Assembly (NCBI GenBank): GCA_016839765.1
Contig: JAEOTP010000043.1
Location: forward strand, 1 to 64,000
Source of the DNA: Promethearchaeota archaeon
Lineage (GTDB): Archaea; Asgardarchaeota; Lokiarchaeia; Sigyniarchaeales; SOKP01
Reading direction: 5' to 3'
Length of the DNA stretch: 64,000 nt
Part shown: positions 1-9,829 of the stretch, piece after piece
Position numbering within the stretch: the first letter of the stretch is position 1
How the letters are laid out: each line of letters opens with the position of its first letter
Notes under the pieces: model-generated
Told to the model about the DNA's origin: nothing
What the model saw: the letters and a program-made list of their open reading frames with translations, nothing else
The model's database searches: none
Position numbers and translations under genes: made by a program

Positions 1-2
1 AT

Positions 3-1133
3 ATTATAAACAGTAATGAAAGAGTAATAGTCGGAATTTCTTTTTTTACCACTCAATTATGGGAAATAAAAGATTTAATTAAAAATTTAAGAAGAATATA
101 CTCAAAAAAAGTATTTCTTATAGCTGGCGGCCCTCATCCTACTGGGGATCCATTTGGAACTCTTAAAATGGGTTTTGATCTTGTTGTTGTAGGTGAAGGT
201 GAGGAAATTATCATTGAAATTATTAAAAAGATTAAAAATGATGAAGATATCTTCAAAATAAAAGGATTATCTTTCTGTAATGCTAATAGTAACTATATTT
301 ATACTGGAAAAAGGCAACCCATAGATTTAGATAAATACCCTCCATTACCTATGAAAAACATCAGGTTTGGAGCAGTTGAAATAACGAGGGGATGTCCCTA
401 TGTATGTTATTTTTGTCAAACTCCTTATTTATCAGGTACTAATCCAAGACATAGAAGTATTGAATCAATATGTAATACTGTGAAATTCATGAAAAAGCAT
501 AATAAAACAGATATAAGATTTATCAGTCCTAATGCATTTTCATACGGTTCAATAGATGGTAAAACTCTGAATCTTACTAAGTTAGAAGATTTATTAAAAC
601 AAATAACTCATATTATTAAGCCAAATGGAAGATTATTTTTAGGTTCATTTCCTTCAGAAGTCCGTCCAGAACATGTAAATAAAGAAACTTTAGGATTAGT
701 TTTAAGGTATGCGGCAAATGATAATATTGTCATTGGAGCTCAGTCAGGGAGCCAAAACGTTTTAGATTTATGTAATAGAGGCCACACTGTTGAAGATGTA
801 TATAAAGCGGTTGAATTAACCATTAAAAGTAACTTAAAAGCTAATGTAGATTTTATTTTTGGATTACCTGATGAAACTGAAGAAGATATAGACTTAAATA
901 TTAAAGTATTAAAAGATTTATCAGACATGGGGGCAAAGATACACACACATACATTTATGCCATTACCTCAGACTTTGTTTGCTAAGAAACCTTTTCAAAG
1001 AATTAACAAAAGAATTAAAAAAGTAATTACTGAATTAAATTCAAAAGGTTTTGCATATGGAGAATGGAAAAAGCAAGAAAAACTGGCTATTAAAATTACT
1101 AAATATTTGAAAAATTTTAATAATTTAACCTGA
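3..1133 (+). CDS. B12-binding radical SAM protein (5' truncated)
   Basis: The reading frame is open from base 3, so the N-terminus lies outside the window; an internal ATG at 168 is not the real start. The part before it looks like the end of a Rossmann-type cobalamin-binding domain (VGISFF, FLIAGGPHPTGD, then VVVGEGEE). The radical SAM cysteines are C-x3-C-x2-C, in codons 393-395, 405-407 and 414-416 (RGCPYVCYFCQ). A TIM-barrel part with GAQSGS and FGLPDET motifs follows. It resembles the MJ1487-type B12/radical SAM family, from memory. The substrate is unknown. The 3' end overlaps the convergent glycosylase gene by 9 bp. Confidence 0.8.
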   Translation: MINSNERVIVGISFFTTQLWEIKDLIKNLRRIYSKKVFLIAGGPHPTGDPFGTLKMGFDLVVVGEGEEIIIEIIKKIKNDEDIFKIKGLSFCNANSNYIYTGKRQPIDLDKYPPLPMKNIRFGAVEITRGCPYVCYFCQTPYLSGTNPRHRSIESICNTVKFMKKHNKTDIRFISPNAFSYGSIDGKTLNLTKLEDLLKQITHIIKPNGRLFLGSFPSEVRPEHVNKETLGLVLRYAANDNIVIGAQSGSQNVLDLCNRGHTVEDVYKAVELTIKSNLKANVDFIFGLPDETEEDIDLNIKVLKDLSDMGAKIHTHTFMPLPQTLFAKKPFQRINKRIKKVITELNSKGFAYGEWKKQEKLAIKITKYLKNFNNLT

Positions 1134-1991
1134 AATTTTATAATGTTGATTAATGTGTTTGATAAACCCTTCTTTTAACATTGTATTTAAAATTTTTTTC
1201 ACTCTCTCTGGATTTTTATCAATTTGTTGAATTATATCCATTTCCTTCAATGCCTTTTCTTTAAGTAGTATTTTTAAAATTGATCCTCTTATCTCTCGAT
1301 TAGATCCTTTGAATTTAGATTGTTTTCGGTAATGAGCACTCTTTTTATTTAGTTCTGGATGGGTCTTTTTAAGCATCACTCCATAATCCATTAAACCGTA
1401 ATACCATTCTCTAGGATTTGAAAGATCTATTACTTTTTTGGCTATTGTTAAAATGTCTTTATCATATACTATACTTTTGTCTTGAAAAAAGAAGTAGATA
1501 TACACTCTTCTAATATTTGTCTCTATAAAATAAGTAGGAATATTAAACGCAAAAGTTAATATTGATGAAGCGGTGTTAATTCCAATTTGTGGAAAAGATT
1601 TGAGAGTTTCAAGATCAGCAGGTAATTTCTCATTATAATTATTAACAATTATTTCAGCAATATTTTTCAAGGCAATAGCTCTTCGATTATACCCTAATCC
1701 CTGCCAAATATTTAAAACAGCCTCAAGTGGGGCTTTTGCTAATGTATTAAAATCAGGAAATTTTTTTATAAATTCCATAAATTTTTCAGATACCCTACTT
1801 GTTTGAGTTTGCTGAAGCATTATTTCTGAAACTAAAATTCTATATGGATTAATATTATTTCTAAAAGGAAAATTTCTCCCAGATTTTTTATAATATGAAT
1901 GAATTATTTCTTGGAAAGTTTGTATTACTTTTTCTGTTAACCCTTCTTTCTTGTAAAGCTTATAAAAATCATGAATTAATATTTTTTAGCA
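1125..1991 (-). CDS. MutY-like HhH-GPD DNA glycosylase
   Basis: Base-excision-repair glycosylase of the A/G-mismatch (MutY) type. The first in-frame ATG (1818-1820) would cut the conserved N-terminus. Reading upstream to a GTG at 1989-1991, just after a stop, recovers the family hallmark NPYRILVSEIMLQQTQ, so I choose GTG, giving 288 aa. Also visible are GLGYNRRA and the helix-hairpin-helix FPQIGINTASSIL. Two oddities: the position of the usual catalytic Asp (LDGNVKR in E. coli MutY) is Glu in FIETNIRRV, and the four-cysteine iron-sulfur loop is missing (the region after MDYGVM has no cysteines). The C-terminus looks like a small winged helix. A related small subfamily without the cluster exists, so exact substrate is uncertain. 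Confidence 0.8.
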
Positions 1992-2031
1992 CCTAGTTTT
2001 CTTATAGATTAGTATATCTTTGAAAAAGTGA

Positions 2032-3942
2032 TTACTTAGTAATATTAAAAGCAAATTCAGTTACTCCACCTTCAATTTTCTTTAAAGTTAAATTAAAACC
2101 AGAAGTATCAATTATGTGCAGCATGGCTTTGTTTTCAAACAAAATTGTGCCTCCAAATGTTTTATAATTCAATTCCCTAGCAATTTTCACTAAATAATTC
2201 AATAAAAATCTTGTAATTCCTAACCCCCTATAATCTTTATGAGTAACAAACGCAAGTTCTGCCAATGTGGGTTTATTAGTTTTGAAGAAAGCACCTAAAG
2301 CTATAATTTTTGATTCTTCTTCTTCTTTTATTTCTCCAACTAAAATCATGTCTGTAGTATAATCAATGTTTACCATTGGTTGGATTTTTTTATGACGAAA
2401 ATCATGTACAGGTATGAAAAATCGATAATATCTATCTTTTTCATCCAAGGAATAGTGAAGTTCTTGAATCTCTCTCTCATCAGTCGGTTTTACAGGTCTT
2501 ATTTTTACTCTTTTACCATTTTTTAAAGCTAAGGAAGTTTCGTATTTTTCTGGGTAAATAGCGATTCTCCCATCAATTGAAATGGGTAATTTTTGATCTG
2601 AATAGACATATTTCCACTTTTTAGCATGCTCTAACAATTCTTCCCGAAAATCAGGGTGAGCAATATTTATCATTTCTAAAACTCTTTCTCTTACACTTTT
2701 TCCATAGAGATAGGCTATACCCCATTCAGAAACAATATAGTGGACATCACCTCGCGTTATAACCACTCCTGAACCTGGTTGAAGATGAGGAACTATTCTG
2801 GAAATAATTTTACCATCTGGTAGTGTTGCTGTCGAAGGGATTACCGTTATAGGTTTTCCATCTTTAGCTCTACCCGCTCCTCTTACAAAATCGACTTGTC
2901 CCCCAATTCCACTATAGAACTGGTGACCTAAAGAATCAGCATTCACTTGCCCTGTAAGATCTACTGTAAGAGCTGCATTAATTGCAACTTGTTTCTTATT
3001 TTGAGAAATTATGAATGGATCATTTGTGTATTCACAGGGATGAAATTCAACCATGGGATTATCATCACAAAAATCGTATAATCTTCTAGTCCCCATTACA
3101 AATGAACAGAGAATCTTGTCTTTATGAATTGTTTTTTTTTTACACGTGACAACTCCTTTTTCTACAAGATCTACAATACCATCTGAAAACACTTCACTGT
3201 GTACTCCCAAATCTTTTTTTCTTTCCAATTCCATAGTTACTGCATTTGGGATTGTCCCAATTCCCATTTGAATCGTTGATTCATCTTCTATTAATGAAGC
3301 GACGAATTCGGCAATTTTAGTTTCGGTTTCACCTGGAGTTCCGTAATCAAATTCAATAATATCATGATCAGAAAGTATGAAAGCATCTATATCATCCATA
3401 TGGATAAAAGAGTCTCCAAGAGTACGAGGCATTTTAGGGTTTATTTCAGCAACAACAAAATCAGCTACCTCAGCTATAGGTTTGACAATGTCTACATTAA
3501 TTCCATAACTACAGAATCCATATCGATCTGGAAGACTTACTTGAATTAAAGCAGTATCTAAATGCATTTTACCAAGCTTAAATAACCAAGGAATTTCTGA
3601 TAAAAGCATGGGAGTATAATCTGCTTGTCCTTCTTTAATATATTTGCGAAGCGACTTTCCTATAAAAAAAGCATTATGTCTGAATAAATCTTCAATACCA
3701 CTCGCGGTTTTATAATAATCAAGATCGCTTAGACTTAAAAAATGCATTATCTCTACATCTGGTAACTCTGGACCAAGTTCTATCAGTTTTTTAGTCAAGT
3801 CTATAGGCTCAGCACACCCAGAATCAATAAATATTCTATCTCCAGGCTTTATATACTTCATAATAGCTTGATTTACTGATACCTTCTTTTTATTATACTT
3901 ATTTAAGAAAAATTTGATATCTTCATCATTTATATTCGACAA
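2032..3942 (-). CDS. Acetyl-CoA hydrolase/CoA-transferase fused to GNAT domain
   Basis: Length is 636 aa. Residues about 1-470 are a class I CoA-transferase of the 4-hydroxybutyrate/acetate CoA-transferase family. The likely catalytic Glu250 sits in GVHSEVFSDG, and the glycine-rich SGIGGQVDFVRGA motif follows. Residues about 480-636 form a GNAT acetyltransferase domain with the acetyl-CoA loop motif YRGLGI. CoA-transferases move CoA between organic acids, and fusions to a GNAT domain are known in this family. The GNAT half could act on a protein or small molecule; nothing here identifies the target. Monocistronic by spacing. The likely role is carboxylic-acid/acyl-CoA metabolism, matching the ADP-forming acyl-CoA synthetase subunit near 62 kb. 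Confidence 0.85.
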   Translation of the reverse strand: MSNINDEDIKFFLNKYNKKKVSVNQAIMKYIKPGDRIFIDSGCAEPIDLTKKLIELGPELPDVEIMHFLSLSDLDYYKTASGIEDLFRHNAFFIGKSLRKYIKEGQADYTPMLLSEIPWLFKLGKMHLDTALIQVSLPDRYGFCSYGINVDIVKPIAEVADFVVAEINPKMPRTLGDSFIHMDDIDAFILSDHDIIEFDYGTPGETETKIAEFVASLIEDESTIQMGIGTIPNAVTMELERKKDLGVHSEVFSDGIVDLVEKGVVTCKKKTIHKDKILCSFVMGTRRLYDFCDDNPMVEFHPCEYTNDPFIISQNKKQVAINAALTVDLTGQVNADSLGHQFYSGIGGQVDFVRGAGRAKDGKPITVIPSTATLPDGKIISRIVPHLQPGSGVVITRGDVHYIVSEWGIAYLYGKSVRERVLEMINIAHPDFREELLEHAKKWKYVYSDQKLPISIDGRIAIYPEKYETSLALKNGKRVKIRPVKPTDEREIQELHYSLDEKDRYYRFFIPVHDFRHKKIQPMVNIDYTTDMILVGEIKEEEESKIIALGAFFKTNKPTLAELAFVTHKDYRGLGITRFLLNYLVKIARELNYKTFGGTILFENKAMLHIIDTSGFNLTLKKIEGGVTEFAFNITK

Positions 3943-4056
3943 GAAATCACCTATCTTATTTGATTTTCACATTTATGAATAGGATTTGAATGATTTTAAA
4001 TATAGGTATATCTAACTATAAATCAATATTTTGGATCTTATAATTTAGAGTTCATT

Positions 4057-4707
4057 TTAAAAATGTGTTGAATCAAGAATTAAATTTACAATGCGATTAA
4101 TATATAACCCTTTTTGAATTTTACAAGTTCGAGCAACTTTATTGAAATTGAATGATTCAGCTAAAGCATCTAAATATGAGATATTATATAAAATCGAAAT
4201 ATTTTTATTATTTTTCATAAATAATTTATCCAATTCTATTTGAATTTGATTTTGATTCATATTATTGGATTTTTGCTTTACTCGTTTAATAATTTCTTTT
4301 ATAGAATCATTAAAGTTAATATTTCGAATACTTGAAATCAAAACACTTAAAACAATCGTATAGAGTATAAGGACATCAAACTCAGTACCATGTAATGCAG
4401 TTAACCTTATTTGAATTTCTTGATATAATTCTTGTAAATGGTTCTCATCTAAACCCTTTATATCCTTGAAAGGCTTAAAGAATTTTAAATATTTTTGCTC
4501 TAAAAATAGATCTATATTTTTGATGAATAAATCTTTAAACCTTTTAACAATTAAACCAGAATTTCTTATTTTTAATGATACCTCAGGAGTTCTTCCAATA
4601 ATGGTATCACTACCACTTAAATAAAATTGTTGCTCAATAAGGTTATCCGTAGCGTTATAGAGTTTTTTTAATTTCATATTTTTTTTTAGAACACTCAAAT
4701 ATCTCAT
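4057..4707 (-). CDS. Hypothetical protein, 216 aa
   Basis: I do not recognise this protein. It is mostly predicted helical, rich in Lys, Ile, Asn and Leu, with no signal peptide, cysteine motif or nucleotide-binding motif. A short hydrophobic stretch around ILYTIVLSVLISSI could be a buried helix rather than a membrane span. The C-terminal part (SFNFNKVARTCKIQKG) resembles a helix-turn-helix-like segment but not convincingly. It is isolated, with intergenic gaps on both sides and a divergent M48 protease gene downstream in coordinates. The frame is long and codon use matches neighbours, so it is probably a real gene. Confidence 0.6.
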   Translation of the reverse strand: MRYLSVLKKNMKLKKLYNATDNLIEQQFYLSGSDTIIGRTPEVSLKIRNSGLIVKRFKDLFIKNIDLFLEQKYLKFFKPFKDIKGLDENHLQELYQEIQIRLTALHGTEFDVLILYTIVLSVLISSIRNINFNDSIKEIIKRVKQKSNNMNQNQIQIELDKLFMKNNKNISILYNISYLDALAESFNFNKVARTCKIQKGLYINRIVNLILDSTHF

Positions 4708-4920
4708 TTCCAGTTTTTTCGGATATATTTACTAAAATATTAATCTTAATTCACTGATTTAATTTTTTTGATAGCGATAAGATCTAATATTTCTATTGGT
4801 TATAATTCTCTACGATAATATTAATTAGAAAATGATACATGTATATCATTAATAAATTATTTCCAAAAAAAACAAATCTAATCCAAGTTTAATTGTAAAA
4901 AAAATATTAACAAAAATTAA

Positions 4921-6651
4921 GTGAAAAAAATGGGATTGAAATTAGCTTCTACAATGGCTATACTTTTCTTGTTTGCAATTATGTATGCTGTAGTATTTGC
5001 GATTGGGATTTGGTTCTTACCTTCAGACTGGACTGGATTATTATTAATGGTCGGTTTTACTATCTTGATTGTACTCTTTCAATATGGGGTATCACCATAT
5101 ATTATACAGTGGATTTATCGAATAGATTGGATTCCATACGAAAAATTTATTTCAATGTATCCTCATTTAGGTACTGCTGTGGAGAAAGTAGTTGCAATTC
5201 AAGGAATTAAATATCCAAGAATGGGGATTATTCATGATTTAAATCCAAACGCATTCACATTTGGTCACACAAAAAACAACGCAAGATTAGTAATTACTGA
5301 TGGCATCTTACATTTTCTTGACGAGGATGAACAGACAGCAGTAGTAGCACACGAATTAGGTCACATAGTACATAGTGATTTTATATTAATGACAATCGTT
5401 TTTGCTATTCCATTAATTCTATTAACAATTGCAAGATGGTCTTATTATGCTGCACGCTTTTCTGGTAGAGGTTCAAGCAAAAAAGACGAAGGAAGTTATA
5501 TATTTTTGGCCCTAATTGTTATTGCGGTGTTATCATATATAGCATACTATATAGGCTATTTGGTTTCTTTAGTAGTAAGTCGAATTAGAGAATATTATGC
5601 GGATCAACATTCTGCAGAACTCACAGAGGATCCTAATACCTTATCTACAGCATTGGTAAAAATAGCTTATGGATTATTAATAGGTGAATCAAAGGAAGAA
5701 GTTATTGAGAAAAAAAAATCCAGAGTATGGGCACTTCGGGGATTAGGTATCTTTGATCCTAAAAAAGCACATCATTTTGCAGCTCAAGGTATTGGTCCTT
5801 CAGGAAAGTATTCTAAGAATGCAATTCAAGCTGTGGCAGCTTGGGATTTATTTAATCCTTGGGCTAAATATTTTCAACTATATAGCACACATCCCTTACC
5901 AGCAAAAAGAATCCAAAGATTAAATGATCAATGTGCGATCTATGGAAAATCTGTGGAAATAGATTTTTCTGAAGCTAGAAAAATTAAAGAGGAACAAGTA
6001 GGCAAATCTCTGATTGGTGAGTTTCTTACAGATATATTTATTAAATCCTTACCCACAATCGTTTTCATAGTTCTAATCGCATTAAGTGCGGTTTGGTTAT
6101 TTGCATACCTAGGATGGCTAAATATTGGAACATTAGCATCTCTTAGTAATCTAACTCTTATGTGGGCTACCGGATTCTTTGTAATGGGGATTAGTTCCAT
6201 ATTGAGAACTGCATTTATGTATAGAAAGGGTTTTGAACCTGCTACTACGCTTGATCTAAAAACTGTGATTAATGTTTCACCTGTACGCCCTATTCCTGCC
6301 ATTATTGAAGGAACTATCATTGGAAAAGGGGTACCGGGGTATTTCCTTAGCGATGATTTATATTTTCAAGACGATACTGGATTACTGTATATCGATTATA
6401 GATTTGGTTTAAGCATTGTCGATTTCTTCTGGGCAATTACAAAAGTTAATAGATTAATAGGACAACGAGTTAGAATTAAAGGATGGTATCGAAGAGGTCC
6501 TGCCCCCTATCTGCAGATTGATACACTAGAAACTGAAACTGGTAAACGTCATCGAAATTATTCAAAACATATGACATATATCCTTGCTGTTGTATTTTTT
6601 ATCATAAGTGCATTAATCTTCTACTACTGGTTTACCACTTTCTTCTTTTAA
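4921..6651 (+). CDS. M48-family membrane metalloprotease with C-terminal OB-like domain
   Basis: Zinc metalloprotease of the M48 (HtpX/Ste24-like) family, 576 aa. Zinc ligands are visible as HELGH (His144, Glu145, His148) and a downstream Glu224 in REYYAD. Two transmembrane helices precede the catalytic site and one or two lie between the zinc motifs; further helices follow around residues 370-440 and at the C-terminus. The catalytic site probably faces the cytoplasm, with a role in membrane-protein quality control. The segment about 455-545 looks like a small beta-barrel/OB-like domain and is not part of a standard HtpX. Start is GTG at 4921; ATG at 4930 is equally possible. Confidence 0.85.
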   Translation: MKKMGLKLASTMAILFLFAIMYAVVFAIGIWFLPSDWTGLLLMVGFTILIVLFQYGVSPYIIQWIYRIDWIPYEKFISMYPHLGTAVEKVVAIQGIKYPRMGIIHDLNPNAFTFGHTKNNARLVITDGILHFLDEDEQTAVVAHELGHIVHSDFILMTIVFAIPLILLTIARWSYYAARFSGRGSSKKDEGSYIFLALIVIAVLSYIAYYIGYLVSLVVSRIREYYADQHSAELTEDPNTLSTALVKIAYGLLIGESKEEVIEKKKSRVWALRGLGIFDPKKAHHFAAQGIGPSGKYSKNAIQAVAAWDLFNPWAKYFQLYSTHPLPAKRIQRLNDQCAIYGKSVEIDFSEARKIKEEQVGKSLIGEFLTDIFIKSLPTIVFIVLIALSAVWLFAYLGWLNIGTLASLSNLTLMWATGFFVMGISSILRTAFMYRKGFEPATTLDLKTVINVSPVRPIPAIIEGTIIGKGVPGYFLSDDLYFQDDTGLLYIDYRFGLSIVDFFWAITKVNRLIGQRVRIKGWYRRGPAPYLQIDTLETETGKRHRNYSKHMTYILAVVFFIISALIFYYWFTTFFF

Positions 6652-6749
6652 ATTAATCCAAATTTTTTTATTCTTTTTTATTTTTAAAAATTTAAATAAT
6701 TCATTACAACAAGTCTTAAATTATTAAATAGAATTAATCAATATTAAGA

Positions 6750-7994
6750 ATGACAGTTTCTAATAATAAGGATGTTGAGTTAATGGCACCACTAAAGAAT
6801 TTCAAGTCTTTAAATGCTGTAATTGGAAAAGCTGATGCTGTTTATTTTGGTGTTGAATCCTTTAATATGAGAATGTTCAGTGATAATTTCAAATTAGAAG
6901 ACCTAAAGAAAATTGTAAGAGTTTGTCATGATAATCATATTAATGCTTATCTAACTACTAATGTAATAATCTATGAAAATGAGATTGAAATATTAGATTC
7001 AATTTTAGATAAAGCAGTAGACGCCAATATTGACGCAGTTATCGTTCATGATATTGGAGCAATTCAATTAGTTAAAGAAAAAGGACTTGAATTCCATATT
7101 TCTACGCAAGCTAGCATTTCTAATTCTTACTCAGCAAGATTTTACGAATCCCTAGGGGCAAAAAGATTAATTTTAGCACGAGAGTTGTCCTTAGAGCAAA
7201 TTAGAGAGATAAAAAATGAACTACAGGTCGCTGAAATAGAAACCTTTATTCATGGAGCTCAATGTACTTCGATTTCTGGTAGATGCTATTTTTCTGCAGA
7301 ATTATGTCAATCTCAAGATTACTCAGCTAATCGCGGTAGATGTGTCCAACCCTGTCGAAGAAAGTGGCGTGTTATTGACGATCAGAATAATGAATTGCTC
7401 TACGATGGCGTTTTCTTTATCAATACTAAAGATCTTTGTATGATTGAGCATATACCTAAATTAATCGAAGCTAAGATTGATGCTTTTAAAATTGAGGGAA
7501 GAATGAGAGATCCAATCTATATTGAAGAAACTACATCATGTTACCGAGAAGCCATTAACGCTTACTATGAAAATACACTTACTCATGAAAAAATCAAAAA
7601 TTGGTTAAAAAGACTGATTAAAGTATACCATAGGGGTTTTTCAACAGGCTTTTACTTTGGTTTACCTACCGGCACTGAAATTCAAAGAGATTTTGATGGT
7701 AACGTCTCTCAATACAAGAAAATTGAAATTGGTAAAGTTTTAAATTATTATCCAGAAAAAAAGGCGGCAAAAATCCTCTTAACCGCTGATAAATTAAAAT
7801 TAAATGATGAAATTTTCATTATTGGTACCCATACTGAAACGTATATCAGGCAAAAAATCAAATCTATCCAAATCAAACAGAAAAAAAATTTAACTGAAAC
7901 ACCTTCAATGTCAACTAATAAAGACCGAATTACTGTTGGGATCACTGTTGACAAACCAGTAAAGAAAAATGATAAAATATTCAAGCTGATTTAA
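6750..7994 (+). CDS. U32 family protein (putative RNA-hydroxylation enzyme)
   Basis: U32 proteins were first called peptidases, but TrhP/YegQ and RlhA-type members act in tRNA or rRNA hydroxylation. The family signature is present: EAxE-like start (ELMAPLKN), FIHGAQCTSISGRC, then NRGRCVQPCRRKW, which supply the four cysteines expected for an iron-sulfur cluster (in GAQC, GRC and CVQPC). FKIEGRMR and YHRGFSTGFY also match the family. Length 414 aa agrees with YegQ-like members. It follows the M48 gene by about 100 bp on the same strand but need not be co-transcribed. Whether the target is tRNA or rRNA cannot be told from the sequence. Confidence 0.85.
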   Translation: MTVSNNKDVELMAPLKNFKSLNAVIGKADAVYFGVESFNMRMFSDNFKLEDLKKIVRVCHDNHINAYLTTNVIIYENEIEILDSILDKAVDANIDAVIVHDIGAIQLVKEKGLEFHISTQASISNSYSARFYESLGAKRLILARELSLEQIREIKNELQVAEIETFIHGAQCTSISGRCYFSAELCQSQDYSANRGRCVQPCRRKWRVIDDQNNELLYDGVFFINTKDLCMIEHIPKLIEAKIDAFKIEGRMRDPIYIEETTSCYREAINAYYENTLTHEKIKNWLKRLIKVYHRGFSTGFYFGLPTGTEIQRDFDGNVSQYKKIEIGKVLNYYPEKKAAKILLTADKLKLNDEIFIIGTHTETYIRQKIKSIQIKQKKNLTETPSMSTNKDRITVGITVDKPVKKNDKIFKLI

Positions 7995-8151
7995 TTATTT
8001 TGGATATTAAAAGCTTCTCTTTTGTCAAATAATTTATGGACGACTTTAGAACGTACAAAATTGATTAATAATAAATTTAAAAAGAATTAAAAAAAATTAG
8101 TATTAGAGAGATATTGTAGAATCTTGGAACCAAATCAACAATTGAGTGATT

Positions 8152-8580
8152 CTATTCAAGTAAATCTTCATATGCTTCTAAGGCGAGCTCAATAATTTCT
8201 TGAAAGGCCATAGCATCTTGAAGATTTCCTTCTACGGTAATATCTCCAGCCATATAAGCGCTAGTGGCATCTACTTCACCAAAAAGCATACCTGCACCTA
8301 CTTCTTTAGCGGCTGAGAAAGTAAAGGATGGATTATCGACTTCACCCTCCCCAAATTCGAGAGTTCCATCATGTGCTTTTAACCAGAATTTTGCATCAGC
8401 ATCAGTAATGTTCATCTGGATTGCAATATCCATGTCTTCTAATTCTTCTTTAAGATCCTCATTCTCTTCAGCAATCTGCTTAAAGAGTTCGAACATTTTA
8501 AGAGTATCTTTAACATCAGCCGCCGCTGCACCGGCGTCGATTTTTCCTTTAATTTCATTTAATAATGCATCATCAACCAT
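8152..8580 (-). CDS. SCP2 sterol-binding-domain protein, paralogue 1
   Basis: Small acidic 142-aa protein with an SCP2-type lipid-binding fold: the run DATSAYMAGDITVEGNLQDA is characteristic (tgt pocket strand plus GxGxxQDA-type helix), preceded by NPSFTFSAAKE. The N-terminal 45 residues are helical (KMFELFKQIAEENEDLKEELEDMD). SCP2 domains bind hydrophobic ligands such as fatty acyl-CoA or sterols. It is the near twin of the gene at 8885-9313, same strand and same length, so the pair is a recent tandem duplication. ATG start. The ligand is unknown. Confidence 0.85.
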   Translation of the reverse strand: MVDDALLNEIKGKIDAGAAAADVKDTLKMFELFKQIAEENEDLKEELEDMDIAIQMNITDADAKFWLKAHDGTLEFGEGEVDNPSFTFSAAKEVGAGMLFGEVDATSAYMAGDITVEGNLQDAMAFQEIIELALEAYEDLLE

Positions 8581-8884
8581 TTTAATTTATCAACCTTTCC
8601 TTTTAATTTCGTATTTAATTCAATTTGTAGTATAAAGAAATACTATTAATTATAACTTTTTACTACATAAAAAGGTTTTATTTCTTCTAATATATAAATC
8701 TTTAAACATTGAAATTTTAACTTATTCTCAATTTTTGTTAAAAATGTAAATTAATTTAGAGTAAGTTTTCATAATTTATTTAAGATGGTCAAGTAAGTAT
8801 CTTAAATTGTACAAAAAAAATGTAAAATATAAAATAAAAAATGTTTTAGTTAATTTTTAATATGGGTATTGAGGTACGCTTATT
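8581..8884. other. Intergenic region between the SCP2 twins
   Basis: About 300 bp, very AT-rich. No open frame with coding character, tRNA or clear inverted repeat was seen. It must contain the promoter of the minus-strand gene ending at 8580 (its 5' end is at 8580), but I could not single out a convincing TATA box because the whole stretch is A/T tracts. Confidence 0.5.
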
Positions 8885-9313
8885 CTAATCTGTAAGATCT
8901 TCAAAAGCTTCAATAGCTAATTCAATAATTTCTTGAAAAGCCATAGCATCTTGAAGATTTCCTTCTACGGTAATATCTCCAGCCATGTAAGCGCTAGTAG
9001 CATCAACTTCTCCAAATAATAATCCTAAAGCAACCTCTTTATTAGCAGAAAATGTGAAGGATGGATTATCCGTTTCACCCTCCCCATACTCAAGGATGCC
9101 GTCGTGAGCCTTCATCCAGGCTTTTGAGTCCACATCAGTGACAATCATTTGGACAGTTATATCCATGTCCTCTAGTTCTTCTTTTAAGTCCTCATTTTCT
9201 TCCGCAACTTGCTTGAAGAGTTCGTACATTTTCAAGGCAAAGCTAATATCAGTCGCAGCAGCTCCTGCGTCTAATTTTTCCTTAACTTCCTTAATTAATG
9301 CTTCATCTACCAT
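8885..9313 (-). CDS. SCP2 sterol-binding-domain protein, paralogue 2
   Basis: 142 aa and almost identical in its C-terminal half to the protein at 8152-8580 (same EGNLQDAMAFQEIIELA block), diverging mainly in the N-terminal third and in NKEVALGLLFGEVD versus AKEVGAGMLFGEVD. Same SCP2-type fold inference: hydrophobic-ligand carrier with unknown ligand. DNA of the two genes is also closely similar, including silent positions in the last 130 bp, so the duplication is recent or the copies are homogenised by gene conversion. ATG start at 9313. Confidence 0.85.
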   Translation of the reverse strand: MVDEALIKEVKEKLDAGAAATDISFALKMYELFKQVAEENEDLKEELEDMDITVQMIVTDVDSKAWMKAHDGILEYGEGETDNPSFTFSANKEVALGLLFGEVDATSAYMAGDITVEGNLQDAMAFQEIIELAIEAFEDLTD

Positions 9314-9505
9314 TTTGGTTTTTCAACCTCTTTTGTGTGTTAACCCTTTTTAATCTTGAATTTTATGTTTTGAATTTTATTAAATATGGTGATTTAAATA
9401 ATGCGTTTTGATTTAAAAAACTTTGAACTTTTAATGAAGTTTTAGCAAAAAGTTTTAATTGATAATTTTCAATAGATTGGATAAAGTATAGAATAAAAAT
9501 TAAAA

Positions 9506-9583
9506 TGGCGCCCACAGCGGGATTTGAACCCGCGTCGCAGGAGTGACAGTCCCGAATGCTAGACCGGGCTACACTATGTGGGC
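9506..9583 (-). tRNA. tRNA-Asp (anticodon GTC)
   Basis: Minus-strand cloverleaf: acceptor GCCCACA/TGTGGGC, anticodon stem CGGGA/TCCTG around loop CTGTCAC with anticodon GTC, T-arm GCGGG-TTCAAAT-CCCGC, discriminator G. A genomic CCA follows the discriminator (9506-9508), unlike the other three tRNA genes here. No intron is seen. It lies between the minus-strand SCP2 twin at 8885 and the plus-strand SCP2-like gene at 9830. Confidence 0.95.
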
Positions 9584-9829
9584 TTAATTTATAATGCTAT
9601 ATCAGAAGAAATAAAGAAAACTATAAAAATTTTATTCTCGTATTTTGCTGTTAGGTAGATGAATAAAAAAAGTTAATAAAGATGATGATTAATTTTTCTT
9701 AAAAAATTTGACAGTTTAATTATAGAAGAAACAAAAATATTTAGAGAAGAACAAATAATTAAGTGTTTAAAGATAATCAATTATAGGTATAAGAAATTTT
9801 GATATAACAATAATAACTTTCATAGAATA

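Noticed and set aside
5940-6320. 126-aa minus-strand ORF inside the M48 gene
   Set aside because: Antisense to a clear protease domain, with no family features; a reading-frame shadow.
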